Below are positions 38,501-46,959 of a stretch of 64,000 nucleotides of DNA, one piece after another. The stretch lies in the NCBI GenBank assembly GCA_039024435.1, contig JBCCQH010000013.1, forward strand, positions 23,132-87,131, read 5' to 3'. The notes under the pieces were generated by a model that saw nothing but the letters and a program-made list of their open reading frames with translations, was not told the origin of the DNA and ran no database searches. The DNA comes from JBCCQH01 sp039024435 (GTDB lineage Bacteria > Bacteroidota > Bacteroidia > J057 > JADKCL01). The stretch's first letter is position 1. Each line of letters opens with the position of its first letter. The position numbers were made by a program, and so were the translations under genes.

Positions 38501-41500
38501 TCCACCGTCTGCCCGGAAAGCAAGCCGTCCACATGATTTTGCATCAGAACCCGGGTCAGCCGAATGTTGTCATTGAAGATTCCTGTCACGATCGCTCGAC
38601 CAAGGCGATCGTACTTTTTGAAGTTCCATTTGTTCTGCGAACGGAGATTTCCGTCCTGGTGTAGGATGGCTTGGTCCAGGTTGTCATAGACCGTGTATTC
38701 CCATTCTTTGCCAGGGATTTTCTTCTCCACGAGTCGCTGCCGCTGGTCATAAACATATCGGTAGACCAGATCGGAACCGAGTGCGTTGACGTCGAAATTC
38801 GAATAGGCGACCATTTCGGCAATCGCTTTCGGAGGAATAACGTAAGCCACTTTTCCGAAATCATTGTACACCCAATACGTCTCCAGCCAGGAAAAGCCAA
38901 GTCCACCTTGGGTTTTGCCATCGGTATCATAGACTTTTACCTTCTTGTAGATTACACGCCCAAGCTTGTCCTTGAACACATAGTAATCTCCGTCTTCTTC
39001 ATCTTCCACGCGGGTTCCAGTGAGTTCGCCGGTGGGATAGATTGAACTTGACGTGCAATTGGAAGCGGAAGGCGTCCACAACCGAATTGGATGGGAAGGC
39101 GTGTTGACCAAATAACTCGTCTCGGCGGTATGCCCATTGCCCAATTGCCAGCCCTGTCCAGGCGCACTGGTTTCACGTACCCGATTGAGAGGAGATCCGT
39201 CTAGGACTTTTTCCGAAAAAGGAAAGTTGCTTACCGCGACAGCATTCGTTTGCTGGTAAAATGCTGCCTGGTCGGCGGGCACGTTGGTTACAAATGCACC
39301 TTGGTTGCCTGATTTGGAGAAAGGAAGCCAATTTTTTACTTCATTTCCATAGGGATCATAATCCTGGATCTTGATCATGTCTCGACTCGCCGGACTCATC
39401 CCTACTGAAATCGTTTGGATCCCACGACCATAGCCATCCTGGTATTGGACTGTGGTGAACTTGTCGGTCACCGTAGCCGCATCAAACAACGTTTCTGTCG
39501 AAATTTCCGTTTGGGCACTTTCTTCTGTTACATTGTTGTGCGTAGCACCGTTCTGGCCAAAATATTCGTAACTGATCCGTTTTAGGATATGCCCGTTATG
39601 GTCACGTACCAACCGGAGTCGGAGGAAGTCATCGTATTCAAATGAAGTCAATAAATCGTTTGGCCCCATCTGATCGGTCATCCCGACCATTGGATCGAAA
39701 GCATGAGTGACCATCCGGGCGTCTTCAGGCTGAATGCGGAGGTCGTCCACCCAAAGTTTTTGGTTGGCATCCTGGTTAACCGGATAAGCCAAAATGCGTA
39801 AAAGAGTGGCCGAAGGAATGGCAGCAGCGTTGCGCACCCCGCCCAGGTCCAGAAGGACTTCAAGGTATTGCCACTCGCCATTAGTGGCAGGAATAGATAC
39901 ACTCTGATAAGAATCGTATTGACTGGATGAGGGGTAAACAGCATTGGAACCTCCATTTGCTTTCGAATGGATCACCAACTTGCCTCCGGAGTAACCCGAA
40001 TTCGTCTTGACCCAACCAGAGAAAATGAATCGCTGGGCTTGATCATCCGGTCGCAATTCTCGGGTGGGGCCGTAGACTGTACTACCTGCTACGAGCTCAC
40101 GGCAGGTATTGCCGCTTCGTGCACCAGCAGCAAATGCATTCCCGGATTTGAATTCCCAAAAGTCCTCGTCGGGATTTAACGCAGATGCGTCTGCTGATTC
40201 GAAGCCTGTGTATGCAGCCGAACCCTCAAGAATCGGTCCGGTTGGATTCGTACTTGCAGATGCATAAGCAGAAGCCCCATTCAGAATCTCAGCAACCGGC
40301 AGGGTGGCGTTGTGACCCCATTTATACGAAGCCTGGATACCATCCTTTCTTTGCACCTGCACGATGTGTCCATAGTCATCGTAGGCTTCGACTCTTTCAC
40401 GCTCGATATACCGGCTGTCGATGGCAAAGCTTCCTCCGGTAACGGTTGAAGAATTGAAATTGGCAATCGGAGTCGCAACCTCAAGAATCATCAACTTCTC
40501 TGGCATGATAATTCCCGCCTGGAATTCCTTGTACATGGTCAGATGACCGGAAAGCAGTTCTTCCGTATTCCCCGGCTTTTTCTGCCATGTGGTCTTCTCA
40601 ATGGTGGCCGCGTGCATGAACTTGTCCTGCTTGAGGAGAGAAAGTGCCAATGCATATTGATCATTTGCACCGACCGCGTAGTCTCCCGGATAGGTAAAGC
40701 GCTGGATGACCTCACGCCCTTCGCTGTCAGTCGTTCTTGATTCGGTCAGCTGAATGTGGACGGGATTCGCATATTCCGAGATGGCCTTGGTTTCGGTGTA
40801 GTTGATCCCGTTGTCGTCATAGGTCCGGGTGATGACCGTGTCTATGTAGGACCATTGGGAAACCTCCTCGTAAGGCCGTAGGACCATCGTATTCAATGAG
40901 ATCGAATTGGGATCTTGTCCGGAATGTTTTTTGAACCCAATGTTGTAGCAGTCGATGATCGTCTCATTGGAAGAACTCTCGGTGAAGTGATGGAGCTCCT
41001 CAGAGATCAGCGTGCCTGAATTGTCATACACGATTTTATTCAGAAGCCTGCCACGTAAGTGATCAAGACTGGTGGTTGGCCCAAGCGGAAATGTATTGAG
41101 GCTGTTGGGGGCCTCCAGGGCCGTGGAAAAACGTCGAACGATTTTTCCATTTGCGCCACCCACGCCAATTTTTTCCGTGACCTCGGCATAGCCGACATGA
41201 CTTCCCTGGGTTGTGCCGAGACCTTGGCGCGTGGTGGCTGATACCGCCAAAAATCCGCAATTGGTCCAAATAGTGGTTTGAGCGCTACTTTGGTCTCTTT
41301 CTTCGTTGTACCAAAATGAGTATCCCGGACGTGTTACGATCTGTCCCGAAGGCTGATTGGGATTTTCGCTGTAATTGTAATCGAATTCCCTTACCAGGTC
41401 ATTTGCACTATCAAAACCATCATGCTCGATGATCCGGGCGATCCGGATCCCACCTCCAATGTGTTCCTGGATGGGAGACTCATTCGTATAATCGATTCGG

Positions 41501-43242
41501 ATAGAAGCATTATCGTTCGGGAGATATGCCTTTGCTTCGATGAAGTAAGTTCCTGCGGTAAGATAAATGCTGGCGGATTGCGTACCTGAATTGGCACAGC
41601 TCCAACTTTGGATCACCTGGCCGCCCTGTCGGTATATTTTTGCTTCTGCATCACAGAAGCTTCCCGAATTCGACAGGTTCACGGTCATGTCCACGCACTG
41701 GTTGTGGTATATGATGATCTGTACTGTCTGACTGGGAACACAGGTGGAGCAAGCTGGACTACCGCATGGCCCCCCAAAGCAATAAGCATCCGCGTCTGCA
41801 AATGCCGGCACTTCCTCTTGCTCGTTGGGATTGGCAGTGTAAGAATGAGATTCGTACTCAAAGGTTGTCTTGCTTCCCCCGGGGCGTATCACTTCTTTCA
41901 AGCTCCCCGCCCGGCTGTAATTGAAATCCGGAGAGCGGTCAGCCGATCCGATCACCTTGCAATCCGGCAGTTCGGTTCTTGGTATTCCTGTTGTGTTTGG
42001 CTTTCCATTCGCAAAGCCCCAGTGATCTTGTGAAAAGGAACCTGTTGCCGGAAGTGAGTGGGTTTTATAATAATTGAAAGTAGTCGGAGGTAGTGTCGTA
42101 AAATTGGCGGATGTTTCTGTAACCGCATCCAGCATCAAGCGACCAGACCAGTAGCTGTGAGTAAGGACATATTCCTTTACCAGACTGGCATCCTTTCTTC
42201 GAATTTCGATCTCCTGAAGCGCAAAATCTCCACTCAGATCAGTTCTGTTTTGTGTATCGTAGACGAATTCTACACTTCCTTTTGCTGATCGGACCGCCGA
42301 CAAGCGGACCATCGAAGTGTTCTTTGTGCCTCCGCAGATATCAGAAGCTTTTCCTACGCATTCAGAGGATGTTGAGCCCGAACCATATGGAGCATAGGCC
42401 GTCTCTGTCAATGGAAGTTGCTCCTGAATCAGACCAAGCCCCTGATATTCAAGGTCGATTTGGTCACCATTGGGGGATTTGATGGTTTTGAGATACCATG
42501 CCGTAATAACCCCCTGCGCATAAGAATCGCCACAATCAGATAGGGTGATTGAATTTTCACGCGCATCCTGACCGAAGGTATATTTGATACCATCAGGCGT
42601 GGTGATGTCCCAACCGTAATTGATCCAATCTACTTCGATTTTCAATTTGGCGTATGGGATCGGAATAGGGTTTCCACTGGCATCAAAAACTATCCGACCT
42701 GACCAGCCAGGCATATTGACGTGAAATGCATCGGGTTGGCCATCTTTGCCTCCTTGGGCGATGTCTAGCAAAAGCTCTTGCTCGGTATTGTTGTAGCCAT
42801 TGTTGTCGACTTCATGCGCGCCGGAAAATGCAGGGCTAGGAATCTGCGAGGCAATTTGCAGCCAACCATTGGGCTTTTCATCGGGTTTGCCACGGACGGT
42901 TCGGGAGATCACTCCCCCGGCATTCATCGCCCAACCAAGCCCAATGCGAGAGGCAATTTGGTCGACTTTGATGCCACCTCCGTGGTAGGACAAGGAGATG
43001 GGAAGGCTCAGGTCACGGCTTTGCAGGGTCCAAAGGGGCAAGTTGAAGGATGGAGATCCTGTGTACCATGAGACAGGGGTCTCGACATATTGTGCCAATG
43101 CGGCTGCCTCAGGAGAAGGCGGAATCGCAATATTGGCGATACTGGGAGGATCATCGGCGAACTGCCCGTAAATCGGACTGCTAAGTCCCGTGATCCAAAA
43201 GAAGCTGATCAGTACGATCGCTCTTACAATTGAGGTTTGCAT
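35566..43242 (-). CDS. Secreted Rhs/YD-repeat polymorphic toxin with C-terminal nuclease-like domain
   Basis: A 2558-residue protein. A Sec signal (MQTSIVRAIVLISFFWITGLSSP) is followed by an N-terminal domain common in Bacteroidota Rhs proteins, then many YD-type repeats, for example YDNLDQAILHQDGNLR and YDAISRLREGHF, forming the usual cocoon. The conserved core end reads RDHLGNARMRFSD and later YDAQLGKWAGVDPKAEE with FGNPVNLFDPDG, after which a variable toxin begins near residue 2290. In that tail IPDYVLA and, about 40 residues on, LDFWEAKTSS fit a PD-(D/E)XK D...E-x-K nuclease site. Rhs tails are released inside a shell and delivered to rivals. The delivery route here is not visible. Confidence 0.92.
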   Translation of the reverse strand: MQTSIVRAIVLISFFWITGLSSPIYGQFADDPPSIANIAIPPSPEAAALAQYVETPVSWYTGSPSFNLPLWTLQSRDLSLPISLSYHGGGIKVDQIASRIGLGWAMNAGGVISRTVRGKPDEKPNGWLQIASQIPSPAFSGAHEVDNNGYNNTEQELLLDIAQGGKDGQPDAFHVNMPGWSGRIVFDASGNPIPIPYAKLKIEVDWINYGWDITTPDGIKYTFGQDARENSITLSDCGDSYAQGVITAWYLKTIKSPNGDQIDLEYQGLGLIQEQLPLTETAYAPYGSGSTSSECVGKASDICGGTKNTSMVRLSAVRSAKGSVEFVYDTQNRTDLSGDFALQEIEIRRKDASLVKEYVLTHSYWSGRLMLDAVTETSANFTTLPPTTFNYYKTHSLPATGSFSQDHWGFANGKPNTTGIPRTELPDCKVIGSADRSPDFNYSRAGSLKEVIRPGGSKTTFEYESHSYTANPNEQEEVPAFADADAYCFGGPCGSPACSTCVPSQTVQIIIYHNQCVDMTVNLSNSGSFCDAEAKIYRQGGQVIQSWSCANSGTQSASIYLTAGTYFIEAKAYLPNDNASIRIDYTNESPIQEHIGGGIRIARIIEHDGFDSANDLVREFDYNYSENPNQPSGQIVTRPGYSFWYNEERDQSSAQTTIWTNCGFLAVSATTRQGLGTTQGSHVGYAEVTEKIGVGGANGKIVRRFSTALEAPNSLNTFPLGPTTSLDHLRGRLLNKIVYDNSGTLISEELHHFTESSSNETIIDCYNIGFKKHSGQDPNSISLNTMVLRPYEEVSQWSYIDTVITRTYDDNGINYTETKAISEYANPVHIQLTESRTTDSEGREVIQRFTYPGDYAVGANDQYALALSLLKQDKFMHAATIEKTTWQKKPGNTEELLSGHLTMYKEFQAGIIMPEKLMILEVATPIANFNSSTVTGGSFAIDSRYIERERVEAYDDYGHIVQVQRKDGIQASYKWGHNATLPVAEILNGASAYASASTNPTGPILEGSAAYTGFESADASALNPDEDFWEFKSGNAFAAGARSGNTCRELVAGSTVYGPTRELRPDDQAQRFIFSGWVKTNSGYSGGKLVIHSKANGGSNAVYPSSSQYDSYQSVSIPATNGEWQYLEVLLDLGGVRNAAAIPSATLLRILAYPVNQDANQKLWVDDLRIQPEDARMVTHAFDPMVGMTDQMGPNDLLTSFEYDDFLRLRLVRDHNGHILKRISYEYFGQNGATHNNVTEESAQTEISTETLFDAATVTDKFTTVQYQDGYGRGIQTISVGMSPASRDMIKIQDYDPYGNEVKNWLPFSKSGNQGAFVTNVPADQAAFYQQTNAVAVSNFPFSEKVLDGSPLNRVRETSAPGQGWQLGNGHTAETSYLVNTPSHPIRLWTPSASNCTSSSIYPTGELTGTRVEDEEDGDYYVFKDKLGRVIYKKVKVYDTDGKTQGGLGFSWLETYWVYNDFGKVAYVIPPKAIAEMVAYSNFDVNALGSDLVYRYVYDQRQRLVEKKIPGKEWEYTVYDNLDQAILHQDGNLRSQNKWNFKKYDRLGRAIVTGIFNDNIRLTRVLMQNHVDGLLSGQTVENHELRTPHNFATQYGYTDQAYPRSSDASSYYEDMSIKYFDDYDFDQDGLADMPYLQDPDNEFDDDSFSRQRGNVTRTQIRVLNSTAISAPMDWVTSTSFYNARGKLVQTQAINHLGDTELLFVNPDFVGKVENQKRIHKYGDPGEIKIRQRYTYDHSGRLLNTYQQNDGDDEVLVSHKGYNQLGQLTENNLHSTNNGSSFIQSVDFRYHIRGWLQQINNCELSNSYASGQRLWNLDDVRVELRVDTNDMGYRFLSMDVEMDQHSDAAEGLEYTSRTGVYGDRLLSEAEEDHAFDEGEQLVGTVWTLQMNGAALYADELDNSIQSAVSELNAELQNEGIQEAELYATMTALLRLAIESQEAPAWSNDDDNDLFGMYFHYEDGLEKLKGDRLHTGNISGICWKSKSDNMKRAYGFRYDAISRLREGHFAAMTPGATKWTSEVDHYTVPKIRYDVNGNITEAKRNGFITGNSFGLIDNLQYAYSGNELTSALDNAPSNGPNDFQDNGSTGTNEFLYDDNGNLSSDGNKGLSAEYNHLNLPTKVDMGGGNELLYLYDASGTKLARRLKQGGTPISIQHYIGEFVYKGTQLEYFDNTEGRVVPVSGGSQSYRFEYFYRDHLGNARMRFSDLDEDGVAEVSEILQEWHYYPQGMVLEGLNTPLVATAHRFSFNGKEIEDEFGLNWQDFGARRYDAQLGKWAGVDPKAEEFLSSSPYGFAFGNPVNLFDPDGMAPSDPSGNDPPTTDNWNPVTTRRLQRLAFLAGVQQMVGGSRVGFNQVVGLSFEGVISRSFNIPKNGTPFPTNKREKKSAVIPDYVLATNSLNLAPENMGVFRSGLAYMGEFPNEQLDFWEAKTSSTITVNKNDKQIKAMIHHLGQTIVPGTSKTAEELGTGPAALFLIVPFESTISEDIVDYANEMGVTVFKMVPYENPEVQGQMMFSPPENLNPSFPQRVVDAVIGAYNYITGEGNNQLVGRPTQIIFSR

Positions 43243-43761
43243 AAATAAAATTTGAAAATGTTAGTTCTATGAATCAAAAGGCATTCTCGGAATTGAAATC
43301 ATTCAGGTAAATAATTCACCTGCATTTCATTCCGAGAAATCAATAAAAATTAGCTGTAATTGAGGCGGTTTGTTTGCTGCCCTATTCTTCCGAGGTTTTA
43401 TCAAATATACGGAAATTCGAGGAAATATCCTTTCGTTCAGGGGAGGCATTTTCGTCGAACTATGATCCTATTGGGGGAGTAAGCCCGTTTTGAAATAAAA
43501 TGGTAAAGAATGCACCCCTACGGGAAGCATGCCCCCCAAAATCGCATAACCCTCCGCCCCCGGCCACCAAAAGGAGACCGACCCTTCCAGCGTCTCCTTT
43601 TGGCTGGCAGTGAGCTGCGGGACATGCCTTCTGGTGCGATTTTCGCACCCATGACACAAACTGATTTTCGGTCAAGTCCAAGTCTCAATATTCACCTTGC
43701 CCGCCCTGTCCTCAATCGATACAATTTCCTCATAATCAGGTGAAAACATATTCACCCATGC
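43243..43761. other. Rhs upstream region with two hairpins
   Basis: No gene is supported. At 43284-43338 a long imperfect hairpin has TTCTCGGAA/TTCCGAGAA, TGAAAT/ATTTCA and CAGGT/ACCTG stems and lies in the Rhs leader. At 43567-43603 CCAAAAGGAGAC pairs with GTCTCCTTTTGG across 13 bases. The first could regulate or insulate the toxin transcript. Confidence 0.45.
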
Positions 43762-43836
43762 CGCGGGGATGACCGATGGCCTGTCGTCAGGTTCATGCCC
43801 TGGAGCTTGCAGGTTCGATTCCTGCCCCCGCAACCA
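43762..43836 (+). tRNA. Divergent initiator-like tRNA-Met (CAU)
   Basis: A full cloverleaf can be drawn. The acceptor stem GCGGGG/CCCCGC has a C1-A72 mismatch, the mark of initiator tRNA. The D stem is short (GAC/GTC), the anticodon stem is TCAGG/CCTGG with the loop TTCATGC (anticodon CAT), and the T arm is GCAGG-TTCGATT-CCTGC, followed by an encoded ACCA. Departures from normal initiators are A at position 8, no three G:C pairs in the anticodon stem, G37 and C38. It lies 30 bp before a small gene in the mobilization region, and may be non-canonical or decaying. Confidence 0.75.
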
Positions 43837-43866
43837 ATATTTCCCAATAACATTTGACCGCTTTGC

Positions 43867-44181
43867 ATGAAATGGAAACGAAGGCCCTGTGAACAACCGG
43901 GCGACTATACCTTTTCCGGCAAGCTGTATATCACCCGTGGCATCATCGACGCCCTTCCTGAGGAAGACATCGCAGAGATCGTGGAGGATCTTCGCCGTGT
44001 TATCCGCGAAAAAGGCATGGTCGATTACCTGCAGGTCTATCTCAACCAGGTCGGGGGCCTTCCCGGAAAGGTCTGGTGGATTGACAACCTCTCCGAATCC
44101 CGAAAGCGATCCCGGGAACTTAGCCCTGCTCAAATCCAGGACTACGATTACAGCACGATCCTCTTACCTGAAGAATATTAA
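43867..44181 (+). CDS. Small hypothetical protein, paralogue of the next gene
   Basis: 104 residues, starting 30 bp after the tRNA. The central part, ALPEEDIAEIVEDLRRVIREKG followed by GKVWWIDNLS, aligns with VLDEVAHLIFSLRRHIAEHG and VRVYWANYLS in the next gene, so the two arose by tandem duplication. The predicted fold is a helix-rich alpha/beta. No motif or known family. It precedes the mobilization genes and may belong with them. Confidence 0.7.
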   Translation: MKWKRRPCEQPGDYTFSGKLYITRGIIDALPEEDIAEIVEDLRRVIREKGMVDYLQVYLNQVGGLPGKVWWIDNLSESRKRSRELSPAQIQDYDYSTILLPEEY

Positions 44182-44190
44182 CCCAACATC

Positions 44191-44580
44191 ATGTCTACCA
44201 TACAAACTGCCTGGGAGCGGTGTCCTGATCGTGGCCCCCATGACCACGCTTTTCAAGGGCCGGTTCTAATCAGTACGCATCTCGCCGACCGGATCGTCCT
44301 TGACGAAGTAGCTCATCTGATATTCTCTCTTCGTCGTCACATTGCCGAGCATGGCCTGGTCGGACCTGTGCAGATCTTCGACAATCGCTATACCGGGGTG
44401 CGGGTCTACTGGGCCAATTACCTTTCCCAATCGGCCATCAAATCCGGCCTCTTTAGTCGCATGGAAATCCTCGAGAACAACCACAGTATGATGATGACCG
44501 AGGAAGACTTCCGGAACTACAAACGGGCTTCCCACAATTTCCAGTACCTCAAGCATGGTGTCCCACCACAAGAGAGCTGA
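44191..44580 (+). CDS. Small hypothetical protein, paralogue of the previous gene
   Basis: 129 residues, 9 bp after its paralogue, same strand. It has a longer C-terminus (TEEDFRNYKRASHNFQYL). The pair probably forms one transcription unit that ends at the candidate transfer origin. Function unknown. Confidence 0.7.
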   Translation: MSTIQTAWERCPDRGPHDHAFQGPVLISTHLADRIVLDEVAHLIFSLRRHIAEHGLVGPVQIFDNRYTGVRVYWANYLSQSAIKSGLFSRMEILENNHSMMMTEEDFRNYKRASHNFQYLKHGVPPQES

Positions 44581-44768
44581 CAGAATTCAGACAGAGATGG
44601 GACATTGCAAAGACTCCCTTCTTAATGCTAGGTGATCCGGGTCTCATCCAATAATTTAGACCCGGATCCAACGCTTACCTGCGCACTACCGCCTTTGGGC
44701 GGCGCAAGTACGCGATCCTTCCGGAAGAACCGTCAGATCGCTTCCGCCAGTAGGCGGAACTTGCCCAA
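44581..44768. other. Candidate oriT: three hairpins before the mobilization genes
   Basis: In this short non-coding stretch there are three inverted repeats: GATCCGGGTCT/AGACCCGGATC (44634-44668, perfect 11 bp), CCGCC/GGCGG (about 44690-44703) and TTCCGCC/GGCGGAA (about 44742-44760). Origins of transfer normally lie beside mobC and the relaxase gene and hold such repeats next to the nick site. The exact nick position is not evident. Confidence 0.5.
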
Positions 44769-44816
44769 GTGGAACACCCCTTGGAGAACCCCTTATTGAC
44801 TCAAAACTCGATATGC

Positions 44817-45422
44817 ATGAAAGACCTGAAACATACCATTTTTGACCAGGCAGGAGCACTGCCGGATGAAAAGCCTGACCTGGAATCCTTCAAGCAAGAC
44901 TTCCGGAAGAAGCAGAGAAAGGACTATCAGGAATCCTTTCGAAAATTGCACAAGCGACTTGAGATTGTGCTCAAACTTGCCGAGTGGAAATGGTTGGCAA
45001 AAAAGGCCCTCAGATACGGGATGAAACCAGGACCTTTTCTCAAGGCTGCTGGATGGAGCTACCTCAAGCGAAAGTATCTGCTTCCGGATAAGAAACGACT
45101 ACACGATCTGGAGCTGAACTTGAGGCGCATAGGGAATAACATCAACCAACTGGTGCGTCGAGCCCATCAAGATCAGCAAGTGGAATTGGGCATGCTTAAC
45201 CAAATGCAGGTACAATTGAATGACCTGGAGAATTGGGTGCGCCATGCATTTACATCGCCGCAACTGCTGATCGATATCGTGATACGTGAGATGCGGCGCT
45301 CCCATCATTTCCGGGAACTGGTCGCCGAGGCCCTTATCCAAGTAAGTGAAGAAGATGTTCATCAAGACGGTACGCTGGAAGAAGAAGAGAGTGGGGAAAC
45401 TACTGAGGTACATAGACAATGA
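44817..45422 (+). CDS. MobC-like relaxosome accessory protein
   Basis: A DNA-binding helper of the relaxase at oriT. The ATG at 44817 (MKDLKHTIFDQAG) is preferred over a GTG 16 codons upstream. The protein is basic and helical, and in the middle carries LRRIGNNINQLVRRAHQ, the hallmark of MobC family proteins (LRRIGNNLNQ). The gene overlaps the relaxase gene by 68 bp in another frame, a common layout. 201 residues is on the long side for MobC. Confidence 0.82.
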   Translation: MKDLKHTIFDQAGALPDEKPDLESFKQDFRKKQRKDYQESFRKLHKRLEIVLKLAEWKWLAKKALRYGMKPGPFLKAAGWSYLKRKYLLPDKKRLHDLELNLRRIGNNINQLVRRAHQDQQVELGMLNQMQVQLNDLENWVRHAFTSPQLLIDIVIREMRRSHHFRELVAEALIQVSEEDVHQDGTLEEEESGETTEVHRQ

Positions 45423-46242
45423 TAAGGGCCGTGGACCAGCCGACGATGCATTCACCATTTATCACAACATCCCGATCCCAAGCCTTACGGGCGCAATCCT
45501 CGCTTTTGAGGAGAATGATGAATTTCGGAAGGTCCGCAAAAATGGTGTTAGCTGCTACCATGAAATCCTCAGCTTCCATCCCAAGGACAAGCATCTGCTT
45601 ACCCGGGTCATTCTGGAAGACTGCTCCGAGAAGTACATCGAGACCCGTTGCCCCAATGCACTTGTGTATGCCCGCGCCCATCTACACGATGATCACTGGC
45701 ATATCCATTTCGCCATCAGTGGAACCGAATACCGGAGCAGCAAAACCCTGCGTATGGATGATGCCACCTTCGAAAAGGTACGCTACGAGATCGAGTCTTA
45801 TCAGGTCAGGAAATATCCTGAGCTTGAGCACTCGGTGGTCTACCTCAAGAAGGAGCGGAGAAAGCGGAAGGACCGACACCAGGAAGATCGGAACACCCGA
45901 AAAGAACGGGTTCGGCAAATGGAACGTCGAACCGGAAGCAAAGAAGGAGAAAAAACTCAAGCCATCACCTTGGTTCGTGAATGCCTTCAGCAAAGTCAGT
46001 CCTTCCTTGAATTCGAACACCGCTTACAATCAGTGGGCATGCAGCTCTACCAGTACCGTGGGAAAACTACCGGCATCCTTTTCGGCAAGCGAAAATACCG
46101 CTTCAAAACCCTGGACATGGACAAAGCCATCATCCGGGAATTGGAACGGAACAAGACCAACCGGGAGCAGTACCAGAACCGCATCCGCCAGCTCCGGATC
46201 ATGCAGGATGCAAAAGCAAATCAACGAGATCGTTCACGCTAA
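45355..46242 (+). CDS. MOBP-type relaxase
   Basis: Nicks one DNA strand at oriT and carries it to the recipient. Start at ATG 45355 (MFIKTVRWKKKRVGKL); a GTG three codons upstream also is in frame. The metal-binding triad is seen at residues 109-118 as HLHDDHWHIH, followed by FAISGTEYRS. The candidate catalytic Tyr is near the N-terminus (LLRYIDND). At 295 residues it contains only the relaxase part, with a basic tail and no helicase or primase. It overlaps mobC and precedes two small genes. Confidence 0.88.
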   Translation: MFIKTVRWKKKRVGKLLRYIDNDKGRGPADDAFTIYHNIPIPSLTGAILAFEENDEFRKVRKNGVSCYHEILSFHPKDKHLLTRVILEDCSEKYIETRCPNALVYARAHLHDDHWHIHFAISGTEYRSSKTLRMDDATFEKVRYEIESYQVRKYPELEHSVVYLKKERRKRKDRHQEDRNTRKERVRQMERRTGSKEGEKTQAITLVRECLQQSQSFLEFEHRLQSVGMQLYQYRGKTTGILFGKRKYRFKTLDMDKAIIRELERNKTNREQYQNRIRQLRIMQDAKANQRDRSR

Positions 46243-46254
46243 ACATTTCAGAAA

Positions 46255-46611
46255 ATGACGAATCCCAATGACAACCTTTACCCCTTGACCATTCGCACGG
46301 AACTAGGGGAGAAGCCTACCCCTCAGGCGATCCATGTACTCAACGCGGACAAGCAACTCATCGCTACGATCAAGGCCCGCGAGATCAAGGAATCTGGTCA
46401 GCGCATGATCTATTATCAGCTTTACGACCGTGATGGCAAGACACAGGTCTCAGAACGATCCTTGGAATACCTGGTAGGAAAGCACCTGAGGGAACTCGCA
46501 CCTCGGCTGCAGAAAATTGCCCAAGCCAAGGAGGTCACCCAACGTAAAGAGACGCTGGAACGGTCACAGCGTGACCGATCCGAGGACCGAACCAAAGAAA
46601 GGAGGCGATGA
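46255..46611 (+). CDS. Small hypothetical protein in the mobilization operon, 118 residues
   Basis: Begins MTNPNDNLYPLTIRTELGEK; basic at its C-terminus (DRSEDRTKERRR). The core IHVLNADKQLIATIKAREIK resembles IHILDGQGKVVGMIRKTDEP in the next gene, so the two look paralogous. It lies 12 bp after the relaxase gene. No domain is recognised; a DNA-binding or coupling accessory role is plausible. Confidence 0.65.
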   Translation: MTNPNDNLYPLTIRTELGEKPTPQAIHVLNADKQLIATIKAREIKESGQRMIYYQLYDRDGKTQVSERSLEYLVGKHLRELAPRLQKIAQAKEVTQRKETLERSQRDRSEDRTKERRR

Positions 46612-46614
46612 GTC

Positions 46615-46950
46615 ATGTTCGAAAAAGAAGAGCTATACACCTTGAATGGAAACTTGCTCATTCAGGTACTATATCCGCACAATCCTAAACTAAGGCAAAT
46701 ACACATTCTTGATGGACAAGGAAAAGTGGTGGGAATGATTCGGAAAACAGACGAGCCAAACGGCAAAACGACCTATACGCTTGAAGTCGATGAAATCAAT
46801 TTGAAAAAAAACGATCCACAAATTGCTCAGATCGAAGAGTTCATCATTTCAAAGCACTTCATGGAATATCAACGTGGCAAACGGATTAACTGGCTAAAGA
46901 AGATGCAAAAGCATCGCAAAAAGGATCGCCGCAAGCATAGAAATCGATAA
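46615..46950 (+). CDS. Small hypothetical protein in the mobilization operon, 111 residues
   Basis: Paralogue of the preceding gene in its first 60 residues, with a basic tail (MQKHRKKDRRKHRNR). The start at 46615 is preceded by AAGGAGG about 10 bp upstream, an unusually strong Shine-Dalgarno for this phylum. It sits 9 bp before the coupling-protein gene. Confidence 0.65.
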   Translation: MFEKEELYTLNGNLLIQVLYPHNPKLRQIHILDGQGKVVGMIRKTDEPNGKTTYTLEVDEINLKKNDPQIAQIEEFIISKHFMEYQRGKRINWLKKMQKHRKKDRRKHRNR

Positions 46951-46959
46951 CGCAGCATC

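Noticed and set aside
43468..43659. Minus-strand frame ending in SLPFYFKTGLLPQ
   Set aside because: Short, no start context, overlaps a hairpin; no partner gene.
43672..44133. Minus-strand open frame containing LRGQESNLQAPGHEPDD
   Set aside because: It is the reverse translation of the initiator-like tRNA gene.
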